From the NCBI GenBank assembly GCA_023101885.1, contig JALPQD010000225.1:1240001-1304000 (forward strand): DNA of 64,000 nucleotides. The letters run 5' to 3'. Origin of the DNA: Typhlomys cinereus (Eukaryota; Chordata; Mammalia; Rodentia; Platacanthomyidae). Positions 47,769-59,609 of this stretch are shown here, piece after piece. A model generated the notes under the pieces. The model worked only from the letters and a program-made list of their open reading frames with translations, had not been told where the DNA came from and ran no database searches. How positions within the stretch are numbered: position 1 is the first letter of the stretch; the number at the start of each line of letters is the position of its first letter. The translations under genes were made by a program, and so were the position numbers.

Positions 47769-49006
47769 CTTTTAAAACAATTTAGTAGAAAAAAATGTAT
47801 TTACATATGACCTTTAAATATAATATATAAAAACTAACTCACTTCCCATCAACAGTTGAGATCCAGATTTGGTATTTTTATATAGAAAGTACTATGAAAA
47901 ATCCTAGTAGGTCCATTTAAGACCTTGTTTTGTTGTACTGTTTTAAAAACAGACCTTATTTTTATGCTTTATCTGCATTTCTACAAAAAACTTGTCACTT
48001 TTTACTTGTACAATAAAACCTACTTAGGAAAACAAACAAATGGATCCAAATGAACTGGATTTCTCCATTAAAAATTTAAAAGCAGTACTGAGTCTATGGA
48101 AAATGTATGCATACTCTCAATCTGAGATACTAAATATAAGACGATTCTCCTGTATTACCAACAGCTTAAGGACTCTATATAGTGTTAGTGGACAAATACC
48201 TTGTGATAGAAATACAGATTTGACAGGGTGGGATGACAAAGAAGATTTTCTCTCTGTCAGTGTCTTACTTGCACTGTTACGTGACACTTCAACATTCCCA
48301 GTAAATACAGAACAGGTAGCTAAGAACAGTTGACTGTCTTTTTTGAGCAAACTATCAGAAAGACAGAATACGACTTGTAATATTTGTAATATTTAATGAA
48401 GACAAACCTACAGAAAGAAATGGTATGTTCTCTGCTAGAGATGTTGTAAGTAAATTAATTTTTGCAGGAAGCTAGAGGAAGGGGGAGAGTCTACTGAGAT
48501 TAACAGAGGCCAGTTTATATAATGAAATAATGAAAAATAATGAAATGGGCTAGGTAGACTGATAGCCTGGTTTTTTAATGTTTACATCTAACTCATTAGC
48601 ATATCAAAGGAAAGGAGGACATATATCAAGGAATACAGAGCACAGGATATTTTGTAAGACACTCATGTGAAGACTTAGAAGAAAAAGATGTTAAAGTGAA
48701 ATTACAATGTTTGTCTCAGTTTGGGTTCCCCAGAAGCAGAATCTGCCTGACTCTAAGATTTGGATTGAAGTACAAATGTAAGCACCAAGTTGAGACAGGG
48801 AAGCAAGGGCAGCAACTCGGGGCAAGTTATCTTGCCACTCGTCTCTCAAAGAGTACATATATTAATTAAGTACCACTGGGAATTTTGGGGAACCAATATA
48901 AGACATCCCAGATTCAGTCTACCTGAGAAACAAGAACTCAAGAGTTTTTCTCAAACACTCGTTGAAGGTTAAAATTCTAGTACAAATACAAAGTAAGTAC
49001 TGAAGA

Positions 49007-49223
49007 GGGGCTGGAGAGGTGGCTTAGGGGTTAAGCCTCTGCCTTGCAGGCGGAAGGTCCTGAGTTCGGATCCTAGACCCCCACATATAGATGCCGGGCA
49101 GAAGCAGGGTCGGCCTGCGTTTCTGGTCCTGGTAGGGCGGAGCCTGTGAATCCCGGGGCGGAGTAAACAAGGAGGAGGTTCCTGAATTCGCCCGTGGTTC
49201 TACACACACACACATACACACAT

Positions 49224-49254
<31 letters not shown>

Positions 49255-49287
49255 AAATTGAATAAATAAAAAAAAAATTTAAAAAAA
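49007..49287 (+). mobile_element. Recent tRNA-headed SINE in TOP2B intron
   Basis: The same family as 41862-42148, with an intact head and B box, a (CA)n tract at 49202-49254 and an AATAAA tail. A 12-base target-site duplication, aagtactgaaga, lies at 48995-49006 and 49288-49299. It is antisense to TOP2B. Confidence 0.93.
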
Positions 49288-50086
49288 AAGTACTGAAGAA
49301 ACAGGAACAATCAGTCATAAGTGGTCGCCCAGGGTGTTGGCTATAGACTTTTATAGTCAATCTCAACAAAAGTTCTAGTATATATGGATCAAGTAGGGAT
49401 TGATGATAATATTAGTATTACTGTCCTAATATACTCAATACACATATGTCTCCAGTGGAGGTATATGCGTCACAGATTTGTTTTGGAAGGAGCAATTCAT
49501 GTGGTTTATAGGACTGCTGTCTTGTATAAATCTCAACTAGATGTATACTCTTCTAAGCAAAGCACTCAAACTGACTTCCTTCAAAAGGCCATAATATAAG
49601 ATCTATATTTGATATGTAATAGACTATGAATAGGAAAGAAGCTATGAGGCATGTGCGCGCATGTGCGCGTGCACACACACTCACACACACACAGGAGAAT
49701 CCTAATTGTACTGACCAACCTTTCACACGCGGAGCATGATTACCAAGTAAGAAAAGCCAGACAAAATCTGCATCAGTCTGCATCTTCTTTTCAAACTAGA
49801 AAAAGCTTCACATGAAAGCTATCTTTAGACATCAATGCACAGCATTATTTTACAGTTACAACAGCTTTAAAATGTAATCTTAGTACGTTTTCTCTCATAT
49901 GCGAATCTAGACTTAAAAATGAACACTTAAGAGAGGGGGTTCTAAAATTTTAAAATACAGGCTAATAGATATTTTTAGGTTTTACAGCACAGTACTAGCA
50001 TACATAGTTTCAAATTACATTAAATTTCTATCAATTATCTCTTCATAATCTATGTAATACTTAAATACAATCGCATGAGTACATAC

Positions 50087-50197
50087 CTTTTTTAGCAGCT
50101 ACTGTTTTACTTGGAGCTTTATCTGTTTGCTTCAGACCAAATGATGGTGAGAAAACAGAAGCACTATCTTCTTCATTACTGTCAAATTTAGCTGAAT
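50087..50197 (-). CDS. TOP2B: TOP2B exon (residues 438-475)
   Basis: A 111-base exon encoding SAKFDSNEEDSASVFSPSFG then LKQTDKAPSKTVAAKK. The acceptor is gaaattttag and the donor is gtatgtac. It belongs to the C-terminal domain, with Ser-rich acidic and then basic segments. Confidence 0.96.
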
Positions 50198-50616
50198 CTA
50201 AAATTTCAAAGCTTTTATTAATAAAGAGACTTAATGAAAACATCTGGGATACCTGATTCTTTGATGACTCCTCCTGAGCTAATAAATTGCTTATAAGTTT
50301 CTATTTTGCATATAATCCACAGTATATAAACAGATGAAAATAGAAAATATATCAGTGGTATACCTCAAAAATGTTAACTTTGTTGTGAAACAATGTACAC
50401 ATGCACAGAGCAGGGAAGATTAAGAGAACTAAAGGCTAGCCACTGAGAGAACTAAGGGCTACCTGACCACTGGAAACACAACTGGGCAGTTTAAAGGTGT
50501 ATCTTGATGATTTATTTTAAAAATGAGATAAAAAGACTTTATGATGATTACTTCAATATCTAAACAAATACTACTAATCCTTCAGGAATATTAGTACCAA
50601 CATTCGAATCTAAAAG

Positions 50617-50790
50617 CAACTTTATTTATTTATTTACTTACTTGTTTATTTATTTATTTACGGGGGGGGGGGGGGGGAGGGACCTGTGTGTCCCTATGAA
50701 GGACCAAGGATGACTTCAGGAATCATCCTGGATTGCTTCTATCTCTCTTTTGTTTCACTCTGGGATTTTTCAGGCTCCTATGACTGCTTT
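50617..50790 (-). mobile_element. tRNA-headed SINE, 5'-truncated
   Basis: A (TTTA)n run and a G17 run (50662-50678) are followed by the family words gtgtccctatgaaggaccaa, gaatcatcctggattgcttc and tctgggatttttcaggctcc in reverse orientation. It stops before the head. Confidence 0.75.
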
Positions 50791-51453
50791 CAGTTTACTT
50801 TTCACCACAAATTAGTTTGACAATCAATCTTTCCTCCCTCAAACCATAGCAGGAAAATTTTAAATCACCTCTTAAATTTATGTAAATTTTTTGCATAACT
50901 GTACTGGTATACTATGAAAAATAATTGTCTATTTAGACTTATGGGAAAATTTACCAAATCTACATAAGGTGTCTGTATTTAAAAATACGAGACAGTGAAT
51001 AAAGCAAGTAACCTTAAAAATTTCACACACAGAAAAATGTAGGTACTAAAAAAGCCACTCTGATTAAACTTTCTCCTATGAAAGTTTCAGCTGCAAGGAC
51101 TGGATAAAACAAACTTGTATCCATTTTGGTACCTTTATAGTTTTAACATTAACATCATCATGAAAATCAAATTTCAATTTTCCAAAATTTTTTTAATATA
51201 GTTCCCTCATTATGAAAGCATTTCATATGGATGCTACACATAGCAGGCTACTCATCTGCTGTCTACAATACCTGTTCTGGCCATCAATTGAGAATCACCT
51301 CCGAAAATTTAAATAAACTATATTGCACTAAGCAAAATGCAAAAATGTCATTTACTCTTTAGAAATTTAGTAAATCTTAATCTAATGATATCTCTAGTTA
51401 TCTCTCTAGGAAGCATAGCAATAATGATTCATGAAAATAATTAAAGAACATAC

Positions 51454-51533
51454 CATCTTCTGACTTCTGAGAATATGAAGGAAATGAGAAGAGATTCCCA
51501 AAATCCTGGCTTTTTTTGTCATGTGAAGGTTTT
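51454..51533 (-). CDS. TOP2B: TOP2B exon (residues 411-438)
   Basis: An 80-base exon encoding KPSHDKKSQDFGNLFSFPSY followed by SQKSED. It is flanked by tttaatag and donor gtatgttc. The exon is too short to show as a long reading frame. It is identified from the conserved QDFGNLFSFPSYSQKSEDDS segment of TOP2B and from phase continuity on both sides. Confidence 0.95.
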
Positions 51534-52008
51534 CTATTAAAAGTAAATACCACAAAAAGGATGTAATTTCAATATTTAGTTGCAATACTTATGTATTCTA
51601 CATAATATGTACTGCAGAACTGAAATCACAGGTTAAAACTTAGTTCTTTCATTTTCTTATACCTCTCTGTTAAAAGACAAATCTCCACTTTTCCACAAAC
51701 CTATGTAAGCAATAGATAAGCAAACATGAGATAAAAGCAATGATTTATCATAAAATAAGAAACCAATCAATGGCTCAAAAAGTTATTTAAAGTACTACTA
51801 AACTAAATTCTGTAAACAGAAATAATCATTCAATATTAACTGCAAAATCCCAAGGAAAAGGTAGAATCCACTTCACAACTAGCATAGTCCCAACTCCTTG
51901 AGACCACATGGGCAGTTATTTCAGAAGCTGTAGAAGCCAATCACGACAAGTAAAAAAATATTTCGCTAAAAACAATCCAAAATAGTTTAGAAGTCTTATA
52001 TGCAAAAA

Positions 52009-52036
52009 GCAAAAAAAAAAAAAAAAAAAAAAAAAA
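52009..52036. repeat. A28 mononucleotide run
   Basis: An uninterrupted run of about 28 A in a TOP2B intron. No recognisable SINE body precedes it, so its source is unclear. Confidence 0.9.
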
Positions 52037-52451
52037 CAATCAATGCCAAATCTTGGAAAAAAGCAAATTTCCCAACGGTAAAGATCTAGAAACTCCTCTA
52101 AATCAGGAGGTGTTCAAATGCATCCCATAAGCATGTTCCAGTAATACTTTATCGGAACAGGACTACATTTATCTTTTTACATGTAGTCTGTAACTACTTG
52201 CTTGTTACAATGGCTCTACTGAATAGATGTAACAAAGCCATATGACCAACAAAAGCTAAAATATTTACTATCAAGCCCTTTATGAAAATGCTTGTCAATC
52301 TGTTTACTGAACTACGGCAATAGCTGCAGTACTAATGAGATTACTTTAAAAGAAAACTTTAGTTATACAATTTCTTGGAGCTGTAAGATTTTTGGCAAAT
52401 GCCTTGAATACTAATGTCACATTACTGAACTGCAGTGGCTTTATTACTTAC

Positions 52452-52653
52452 TCTGGAGTAGCTTTTGATTTGCTGGGGGAAAATGTATACTCATCTTTTT
52501 CTAAGCCATCTGAAGGAACAAATTCATCTTCCCCATCATTTGCTATGGGAGATGCTTTAACCTTTAGATCTTCTAAATCATTATTGTCATCATCATCATC
52601 AGCATCATCTTCCTCCTCTTCTGAGAAATCAAATGTGTACTTAGGTCTCTCTG
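52452..52653 (-). CDS. TOP2B: TOP2B exon with Asp/Glu runs (residues 344-411)
   Basis: The 202-base exon encodes ERPKYTFDFSEEEEDDADDD and continues with further Asp and Asn, then DLEDLKVKASPIANDGEDEF and a segment ending SKSKATPE. The acidic run is encoded by a GAT/GAA-rich tract. The acceptor is a TAGCAG tandem. The TAG is used here because it matches the human Ala-Ala-Ala-Glu-Arg-Pro wording. The donor is gtaagtaa. Confidence 0.96.
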
Positions 52654-52971
52654 CTAGGAATTAAAAATACATGTTAGCAGGCTAGTGACCTTCAGCTGTA
52701 GTTCTTGCTAATCATAATCAGGAGGGTAAGTAAGGAGATGCCTAGGGTACACAGTCTGGGCATACAGCAAACTACCATCTCAAAAACAACAAAAGAATGT
52801 GAAATTCAAATCCTAGATTTATCACATGAAATATTTTTAAACACTTAGCAGATAAACATTTTAAGAGTAAAACTAACAACTTTGGCCTTAACGTTTGACA
52901 TATCTTATAACTTCCAGGAGACTAGGAATAAGGTTATGTATACTAGAAGAACACAAACTGATAGAACTAAG

Positions 52972-53140
52972 GCTGCAGAGAGAGTTCTGTCTCCCAAGCA
53001 GAAGGTCTTAAGTAAAAATGTCAAGTAGAACCGGCAGCAGTCTATACTTCTGGCCCTGACAGGTGAAGCCTGGGAAACCGCTGAGTGAATCGAGGAAGAG
53101 GAAGAAACAATCCAGGAATATTACCAAAGTCACCCTTGGT

Positions 53141-53192
<52 letters not shown>

Positions 53193-53195
53193 ACC
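52972..53195 (+). mobile_element. tRNA-headed SINE, diverged
   Basis: A diverged head (aggctgcagagagagttctg) and body (cttctggccctgacaggtga; aacaatccaggaatattacc) ending in a long (CA)n tract at 53144-53192. Confidence 0.75.
53144..53192. repeat. (CA)n microsatellite
   Basis: An almost pure CA run of about 24 units at the tail of a SINE. Confidence 0.92.
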
Positions 53196-53204
53196 CCTAC
53201 CTCA

Positions 53205-53364
53205 CTGAGATGACTTAGTAAGTAAGGTGTCTACTTGCAAACCTGGTGATCTAAGTTTGAATCCCAGAAGCCCACATGGTAGAAAAGAACTGACTTCTGA
53301 AGTTATCCTGTAACTTCTCTCTGCCCATATGCCATAGGCATGTATGTGTCATCCATCCAACTAC

Positions 53365-53427
<63 letters not shown>

Positions 53428-53485
53428 CCATGTTTTCTTCCTAGCCCCTCCTATCCCCTCTCTGAAATAAATAAATAAAATATTT
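53205..53485 (+). mobile_element. Second tRNA-derived SINE with (ATCT)n
   Basis: Starts cactgagatgacttagtaag, with gtttgaatcccagaagccca as a B-box region, like B2 or related rodent SINEs. A perfect (ATCT)n block runs at about 53366-53425 and an AAATAAATAAAATA tail ends near 53485. It lies directly after the previous SINE. Confidence 0.65.
53366..53425. repeat. (ATCT)n microsatellite
   Basis: A pure ATCT tetranucleotide run, about 14-15 units, inside a SINE tail in a TOP2B intron. It is a likely length polymorphism. Confidence 0.94.
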
Positions 53486-54174
53486 TTTAAAAAGACACAG
53501 AAAAAGTGGCCAGTATGTCTTTGATTCATCTAGTCTATAAAGAAAGCACTACTTAAGATTTCTAATGTCTTCAATTTCAAGAATTTGAGTCCTAGCATAT
53601 AATGAAAAATGTATGTGTCAGAGTTAAATAACCACAGTATTGTATGTAACATTCATTTTAACAAATTAAGATAATAAAATTTGGAAGAATCTGTAGAATA
53701 AGAAACTAAAATTTTAATTATTTGAATACTTCAAATTAATGAAAATTCAAGAAAGATCAAATCATATGCTTAGCAGCAATATCAAATAGTGAGATGAGAT
53801 GCTGCAGCCTGACCTTAGAACTGATTATCTCAAAAATTTATTCACAATTCATGATACAAGGGTTAAGAAAAAACAGACTTCTATTACACATTTCATTGCT
53901 GCCATACTACCTGTGTGTGTTTATGAGTATATGTATGTATACACTTGTGTAATAAATATCTTAAAAGTCACGAGAAAACATTATGCAAACTTCAAAATAA
54001 AATTCAGTAAAAAAATGTGATTTACTTTTAAAAAAGATTATTCTATAAGCATTTGTTTTTTTCTGAGAAGTGATGATTTATTATTTTAGCAATACTAATA
54101 AAGCTAATAGTATCAATTTGTAGATCCACCCACAATACAGAATAAAATAAATATAAAATGTATTGTATCAATAC

Positions 54175-54336
54175 CAGCTGCTCTCCTAAGCAAAGAATCT
54201 CTTGGAATAACCACAGGCTCTGCTTCTTCCAAGTCACTCTCTGATTTGGACTCATCATCTGACCAAGGATTCCGTTTCTTCACTTTCTTTGCAGTAGGTT
54301 TACCAGGTGTTGTTGGTGTTTTTCTAACCCTAGTCC
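54175..54336 (-). CDS. TOP2B: TOP2B exon (residues 290-344)
   Basis: The 162-base exon encodes TRVRKTPTTPGKPTAKKVKK, then RNPWSDDESKSESDLEEAEP and VVIPRDSLLRRAA. The VKKRNPWSDDESKSESDLEE stretch combines a basic cluster with likely casein-kinase-type Ser-acidic sites. The donor is GTATTG, weaker than its neighbours but fixed by the phase of the next exon. Confidence 0.96.
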
Positions 54337-54563
54337 CTAGAAGCAAAAAATAGTAATATACACATTAATCAAAGTTGCTAGCAAAATAAAATTCTTTCAG
54401 TGAAAAGTTCATTACAAAATAACAAATATATCTAAAAATAGAAGGCGTTATTTAAACTACTTAAAAAAATCTACTTAAAAAATCCAGAGTCTAGTAATGC
54501 ACTGCCCACATAGTCCTCTCTCACACACAAATGTATATGCACAAAAATGCTGTAATTCCTTAC

Positions 54564-54708
54564 CAGGTTCTTTTTTCTCCCGTTTAGGTTTAGGACCTTT
54601 GTTCATAGGAGCTGATGGGGTCAATGTCTCTTCTCCTGCACCTTCTACTGGTGTTCCACTGAATTCTTCATCAAATTCCACTTTCACGGTTGTAGTATCA
54701 AGATCCCC
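54564..54708 (-). CDS. TOP2B: TOP2B exon (residues 242-290)
   Basis: The 145-base exon encodes GDLDTTTVKVEFDEEFSGTP, then VEGAGEETLTPSAPMNKGPK to EKKEP and the first base of a Gly codon. The acceptor is aatgtgttag and the donor is gtaaggaa. It belongs to the C-terminal domain and is low-complexity and charged. Confidence 0.96.
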
Positions 54709-54926
54709 CTAACACATTAAAAACCAAAACAAATCATGAACAAAAGTAAAAAGTACAAAAAAAAAACCACAAAAAAGTACATAATAATTTTAAAGAAAGC
54801 TTCACTCAATACTTTTCTTCACATCAGAAAGTTTTAAGAAGTGTGATCCTGTTGAGATCCCAACAGATACAAATGACCACATCATGTTTCACTTGACTTC
54901 ATTTATCTATAACAAAACAAGCTGCT

Positions 54927-54932
54927 GTGCTC

Positions 54933-54963
<31 letters not shown>

Positions 54964-55029
54964 AATACAGAGAAGATTAGCATGGCCCCTGCGCAAGGAT
55001 GACACGCAAATTCGTGAAGCGTTCCATAT
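54927..55029 (+). pseudogene. Retroposed U6 snRNA copy in a TOP2B intron
   Basis: The copy matches U6 spliceosomal RNA from its first base (GTGCTCGCTTCGGCAGC) to CATAT near the 3' end. The only difference I see from the mammalian U6 sequence I know is AACAATACAG where AACGATACAG is expected. A run of 13 A replaces the terminal T run, as expected for L1-mediated retroposition. No U6 promoter elements (TATA box near -30, PSE near -55) are evident upstream. Short CTGCT words flank the copy and may be a target-site duplication. It lies antisense to TOP2B and is probably not a transcribed U6 gene. Confidence 0.9.
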
Positions 55030-55609
55030 AAAAAAAAAAAAAACTGCTGATAGCTCTAATTTTTTAGATACTCAGAGAAATGACAGCTACTTAAAAAAAT
55101 AAAAATTAAGGCAGTTTTATATTTTCAATATAAAAATTGTACATTACAATATCAGTTCATATGCCTAAGGCCACTACATACTAGAAAAACAATTTTAAGC
55201 TACTGAAGGAAAATGAACACTGCATGGCATGTTTTTCTGGGCCCTGTTAGCGTGCTCCAACTTGGGAGACTGTTGTGAGGAACAAGAGAGGAAGCAGGTA
55301 AGCATGTCAGTCATTACAATACAAATAACGAACACAGAGTGAGAGAGCACAGTGGCTCAAGATTAAAGGGAGGAACTCTGCTAAAAAAGATCAGAGAGGC
55401 ATGTAAATTTCCCAGGTAAGAAGAGCTCTAAGAAAAGTGCTAAGCTTTTCTGAAATCAACATGAAGAAGTTGGAGAAGTTGGTGGTTACAGGAACACATG
55501 AACCTGAGACATTATACCTTAGGTGCAGGGACTTAAGAGTTGTACAAATAGACAAATTGTGGGCAAGAAAGGATGAGGTTTATGGACACTCATAAAAATG
55601 GAAAAAGTG

Positions 55610-55906
55610 GGGCTGGAGAAGTGGCTCAGGGATTAAGCCTCTGCTTTGCAGACAGAAGGTCCTGAGTTCAGATCCTAGACCCCCCGTATAGACGCCGGGT
55701 GGAAGCGGGGGTGGCCTGCATTTCTGGTCCTGGTAGGGTGGAGCCTGTGAATCCCGGGGCAGAGTAAACAAGGAGAGGTGGAGGTGTCCATGGCGGTTCC
55801 TGAATTTGTCCGTGATTCTACACACACACACACACACACACATACACGTGCGTGCAAACACACGCGTACATGCACAACTGTATAAATAATAATAAAAATT
55901 AATTAA
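55610..55906 (+). mobile_element. Recent tRNA-headed SINE in TOP2B intron
   Basis: Head gggctggagaagtggctcag and GC-rich body as in its sisters. A perfect 16-base target-site duplication, aaaaatggaaaaagtg, lies at 55594-55609 and 55907-55922. Confidence 0.93.
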
Positions 55907-56579
55907 AAAAATGGAAAAAGTGCTGAAAAATGAATTTAACAGATACTAAATGACAAAGACAGAAGCGACCTTCTAAGGAGAAAGGTAAATATGCAGGCAC
56001 AAGGTAAAGAGACAGGGAGAATAAAGTTACATAGACCTCAGTTTACCAAATCAAAGACAGCACCTGCTTTAGTGTCAAATGTTCCTGTGGTTCAAACATT
56101 AGATGTACACAGAAAACTCTCTGACCTGTAACTCCAGTTTATGCTCATTTCTCAAGCTCAGATCAGACTTGGGCCTGTGTTCTCAACTATTCGTCAGATA
56201 TCATTTCACGCACAATCCCTAGGCTGTTAAGGCCACCTGACCAGAACATTAGCCTTTTTAAGAGCATCAGTCATCTTTTCTCAGTTCTGAGCACTGTTCC
56301 AAGCCTTTGCTCCTGGCTAACCCTGGCCCATTCTGCTTGGAGGCAGTAAATATAGTTCTGAAGTTCTTAATAGCAACTGTCAGTTCCAATGATGTGCTTA
56401 ATAACTGTTTAACTAAAAGGAAAAAAAAAACACAAGAAAATAAATAAATATGATAGGCTATTTTGAAAGCCCCAGTAACTTTTTGCTATAAAACTCTTAT
56501 TTTTTGATATAAAAATGAAATTTATAAAGTAAATAGACTTTTATCTAGAGAGTCAGATTTAGAAAGTTGCTAAATAGAG

Positions 56580-56855
56580 GGGCTGGAGAGGTGGCTCAGG
56601 GGTTAAGCCTCTGCCTTGCAAGCAGAAGGTCCTGAGTTCGGATCCTAGCCCCCACATAGATGCCAGCGGAAGCGGGGGCAGCCTGCATTTCTGGTCCTAG
56701 TAGGGCAGAGCCTGTGAATCCCGGGGCAGAGTAAATAAGGAGGAAGTGGAGGCATCCATGGTGGTTCCCGAATTCGTCTGTGGTTCTACACACACACACA
56801 CATACATACACATGCGCACACACGCACAATTGAATAAATACTAAATAATAAAAAA
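56580..56855 (+). mobile_element. Recent tRNA-headed SINE in TOP2B intron
   Basis: Close sister of the copies at 49007 and 55610. An 18-base target-site duplication with one mismatch (gaaagttgctaaRtagag type) lies at 56562-56579 and 56856-56873. Confidence 0.93.
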
Positions 56856-56901
56856 GAAAGTTGCTAAGTAGAGTATTTCTCTCTGTCTTTAGAAAGTGAG
56901 T

Positions 56902-57010
56902 TTAAGCCAGGTATCCCTATATTCTCATCTACTGAAGAGGCTGAGGTGGGAGGATGACTTAAGCCAGTGAGTTTGGCAGGTCAGTCTGGGAAAGCAAACA
57001 AAAGAAGTGA
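56902..57010 (+). mobile_element. B1-like SINE, diverged
   Basis: gccaggtatccctatattct, then aggctgaggtgggaggatga and tcagtctgggaaagcaaaca follow the 7SL/B1 order. Confidence 0.6.
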
Positions 57011-57197
57011 GTAACTTCAGCATTAAGTGAGTAACTCCAAACACACATGATCCTTGACAAACAGGTGGTTGTTCTCTCTCATAAAAAGAGTAAGATTCCC
57101 TTATCACCATCAAAACATACTATAAAATATAAAGCATGATTAAGCACACAACAGAGGTAGAGTCTACCAGTGAGCGGACTTAAGGACTGTGTCTTAC

Positions 57198-57392
57198 CTT
57201 CTTCTTCTTCAGCAACTTTTTGCTGGCATCTGCCTTCATAGCAGTAATTTCAGGAACTATTCTTCTCCCATAAGGTGAGGGCATTGTCTCTTCCAACTGA
57301 AGTTTCTTTACCTTAGGTTTGCCAACTTTACCTTTTATTGCTTTTCCAGACATTCCTGCCAGAATATCTTCTCGTTCTTGTGCTTCCACTTT
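57198..57392 (-). CDS. TOP2B: TOP2B exon (residues 177-241; start of C-terminal domain)
   Basis: A phase-0 exon of 65 codons. It encodes KVEAQEREDILAGMSGKAIK, then GKVGKPKVKKLQLEETMPSP and YGRRIVPEITAMKADASKKL to LKKKK. The basic run marks the start of the divergent C-terminal domain, which controls nuclear location and chromatin binding. The acceptor is taatttcag and the donor is gtaagaca. Confidence 0.97.
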
Positions 57393-58652
57393 CTGAAATT
57401 AGGAGGAGGAGATAAACCCTTATAAAAAACAGTCACCACTGCATAAGAAATTAAAACAAATTTTATGCACTCATTAAGGAATAAAGCTGTTCTTTCTTCT
57501 TACCTAAGGTAAGACAACATAATGCGGGAAAAATAATTCTAAATCAATATTGTAATCCCAATTCATTTATGTAGCTTCTTTTGTATAATATAAGTAAGCA
57601 GTAGTAACCAAACGACTTAAAGTGGTCCTTTCTAGTACCAGTCTTATGTAATATTAAGAAACTGGGATGGCTGATGTTCTTGCAAATCACATACAAAGAT
57701 ACTTCTGTTAAAGGATGCAAGACTATTTTCCATTGCTTTAGTCATAATAGTAGTTCACAAATATGATATCAGAAAATCAGAAAAACTAAAGTCCAAATAA
57801 ACTTCCATTGAATTTAGACACTTCTATATAAAAATGAATGAGGGTTAACTACAATAAATGTCACAGGATCTGTACTTTACAAAATTGTTCTTCGGATAAT
57901 AAGCTTTGAAAATATAGGAAAATGACAGCTTTTGAAAGACACTAAAAGAGATGTTGTTGTATAGTAGCATAAAAATAAGATAGGCTTTGAAACTGGACAC
58001 ACTGAGTTGGAACTTCCAGTTTGGATATTCTTAATAAAAGATAACTTATTGTGCACCACAACACAGCAGACAAAAATATTTTATGGATGAAAACGTAGAG
58101 CTGAGAGGATGCACAGTAGTTTACCATATTGACATACTTTCCTATAAGCAAGTTAATTAATTTCTCTAGGTTCTAAATTAGAATCTATATTACAGTTTAC
58201 TAAGAACCTCTTTCATTTTGAATGCGGGATCAATCCGAGATTAAATACAAAGCAATGCCAGAATAAAACAGATGTTCAATTAATGGTATCATCAGATTTT
58301 AAATGACTCAGAGTTGTAAAACTCAAGTCTAACTCTGGATATTAAAAAAGTGGTATATCTACAATTTAATACATTGTTTGAATATCATGAACTATCAAAT
58401 AATAAAGTAGTTAAAGTGGTTGATTAAAAACACTTTTAATGGCTGAGACTGCTCTGATGACTATACAATATGTGCTACCAAAAAGTATAGCATGAAAAAC
58501 CTTACAGGCCTAACCATGTTTTACTAGAATTTGCTGTCTATGTTTTACTAAAATTTGTCAGTGATCAAATTCAAAGCAGTATCAGAATAGCAGTAATATT
58601 AAGCAATAATTTTCCTTGTAATACATATTCTTTCATTTTTAACTGTAAATAG

Positions 58653-58756
58653 GTTTTTTTTTTTTTTTTTTTTTCCTGTGTGGTGCTGGAGATGAACCCA
58701 AGGCCTCCCTTGTTATGGGCTGTGTTTTACTACTGAGCAGTGCCTATAACCTAGTA
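58653..58756 (-). mobile_element. ID-like SINE (tRNA-Ala/BC1 type)
   Basis: A T20 run is followed by gtgctggagatgaacccaag and tactactgagcagtgcctat. The reverse complement resembles the ID head GGGGATTTAGCTCAGTGGTAGAG followed by the ID B-box region. About 75 bases of body plus the tail remain. Confidence 0.7.
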
Positions 58757-59609
58757 TTAATTTTTTTTTACCATATAAGCCAGCAGGAAAAATGTGCCTC
58801 TACTTTAAAAAAAAAATCTAATTAACGATCAGTATGTTAAGTGTTAAGTCAATGTTTACTGACACAGTAGCACTTGAAAAATTTTTGAGAACCGTACCAC
58901 TAAAAAAAATTCCAGAAATTCCATCAAGAAAGCAGTAAGAACACTTGCTCCAATACCAATTGGAGTCACCGACAGAAGATTAGAGTGTATGGAAATAAAG
59001 TGAAATAATGAAATAACATTATTAAATTAAAATGGTATAATAATTAAAAAGTATGAAAGAAAAGCAGTGTCATTTGAGTAAAAATAAAGACAGTTTACCT
59101 TTTGCTGCTCAAAATCAGATGTCCATTCTGCTATCATTTATTTAATTCTAATACTTTAAGAGGTATACATTTTAAATCTTTCTCTACTTTTACTTTTTAA
59201 ATTAGAATTCTACAAATGTAAAAATGCTGACTTTTTTATAAATCAAAATAAAGTCAGAATATCCATATTCAATCACATTCATACACTGGCTTTACCTCTG
59301 TCCAAGAAGTCAAAAATCAATTCAGCTAAGCCATTTCAGGAAGTTAGCTAAGACAGTTTCTCCAAAAGAAAGTATTCAAACAATTTATTCTAAATTTTAA
59401 TTCCATAACACTTACATTCATCCACACTAGAAATGTCCTTTCTTCATAATTTTGCAAAGTATATGAATAGCTAGCTTAATCTTCTTTATAGACACTTTAA
59501 TATGGTTGAAGTAATTCTCAGATAATTTAAATTAATAAGAATTTTCATTGTTATCTCAAACACTGTTATCTCAAACATTTCCAAATATATTTTATTCACT
59601 ATTCGTCTA

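Larger units (their letters stand above)
45510..54563 (-). other. TOP2B: TOP2B introns, downstream group
   Basis: AT-rich introns between the last eight exons. They carry SINEs at 47560, 49007, 50617, 52972 and 53205 and the A28 run at 52009. A diverged repeat begins near 48711 (ctcagtttgggttccccaga). No additional exon or RNA gene was recognised. Confidence 0.6.

Noticed and set aside
54927..55029. Functional U6 snRNA gene
   Set aside because: There is no terminal T run, an A tail follows, and no PSE or TATA box is visible at the right distance upstream, so a retrocopy is the better call.
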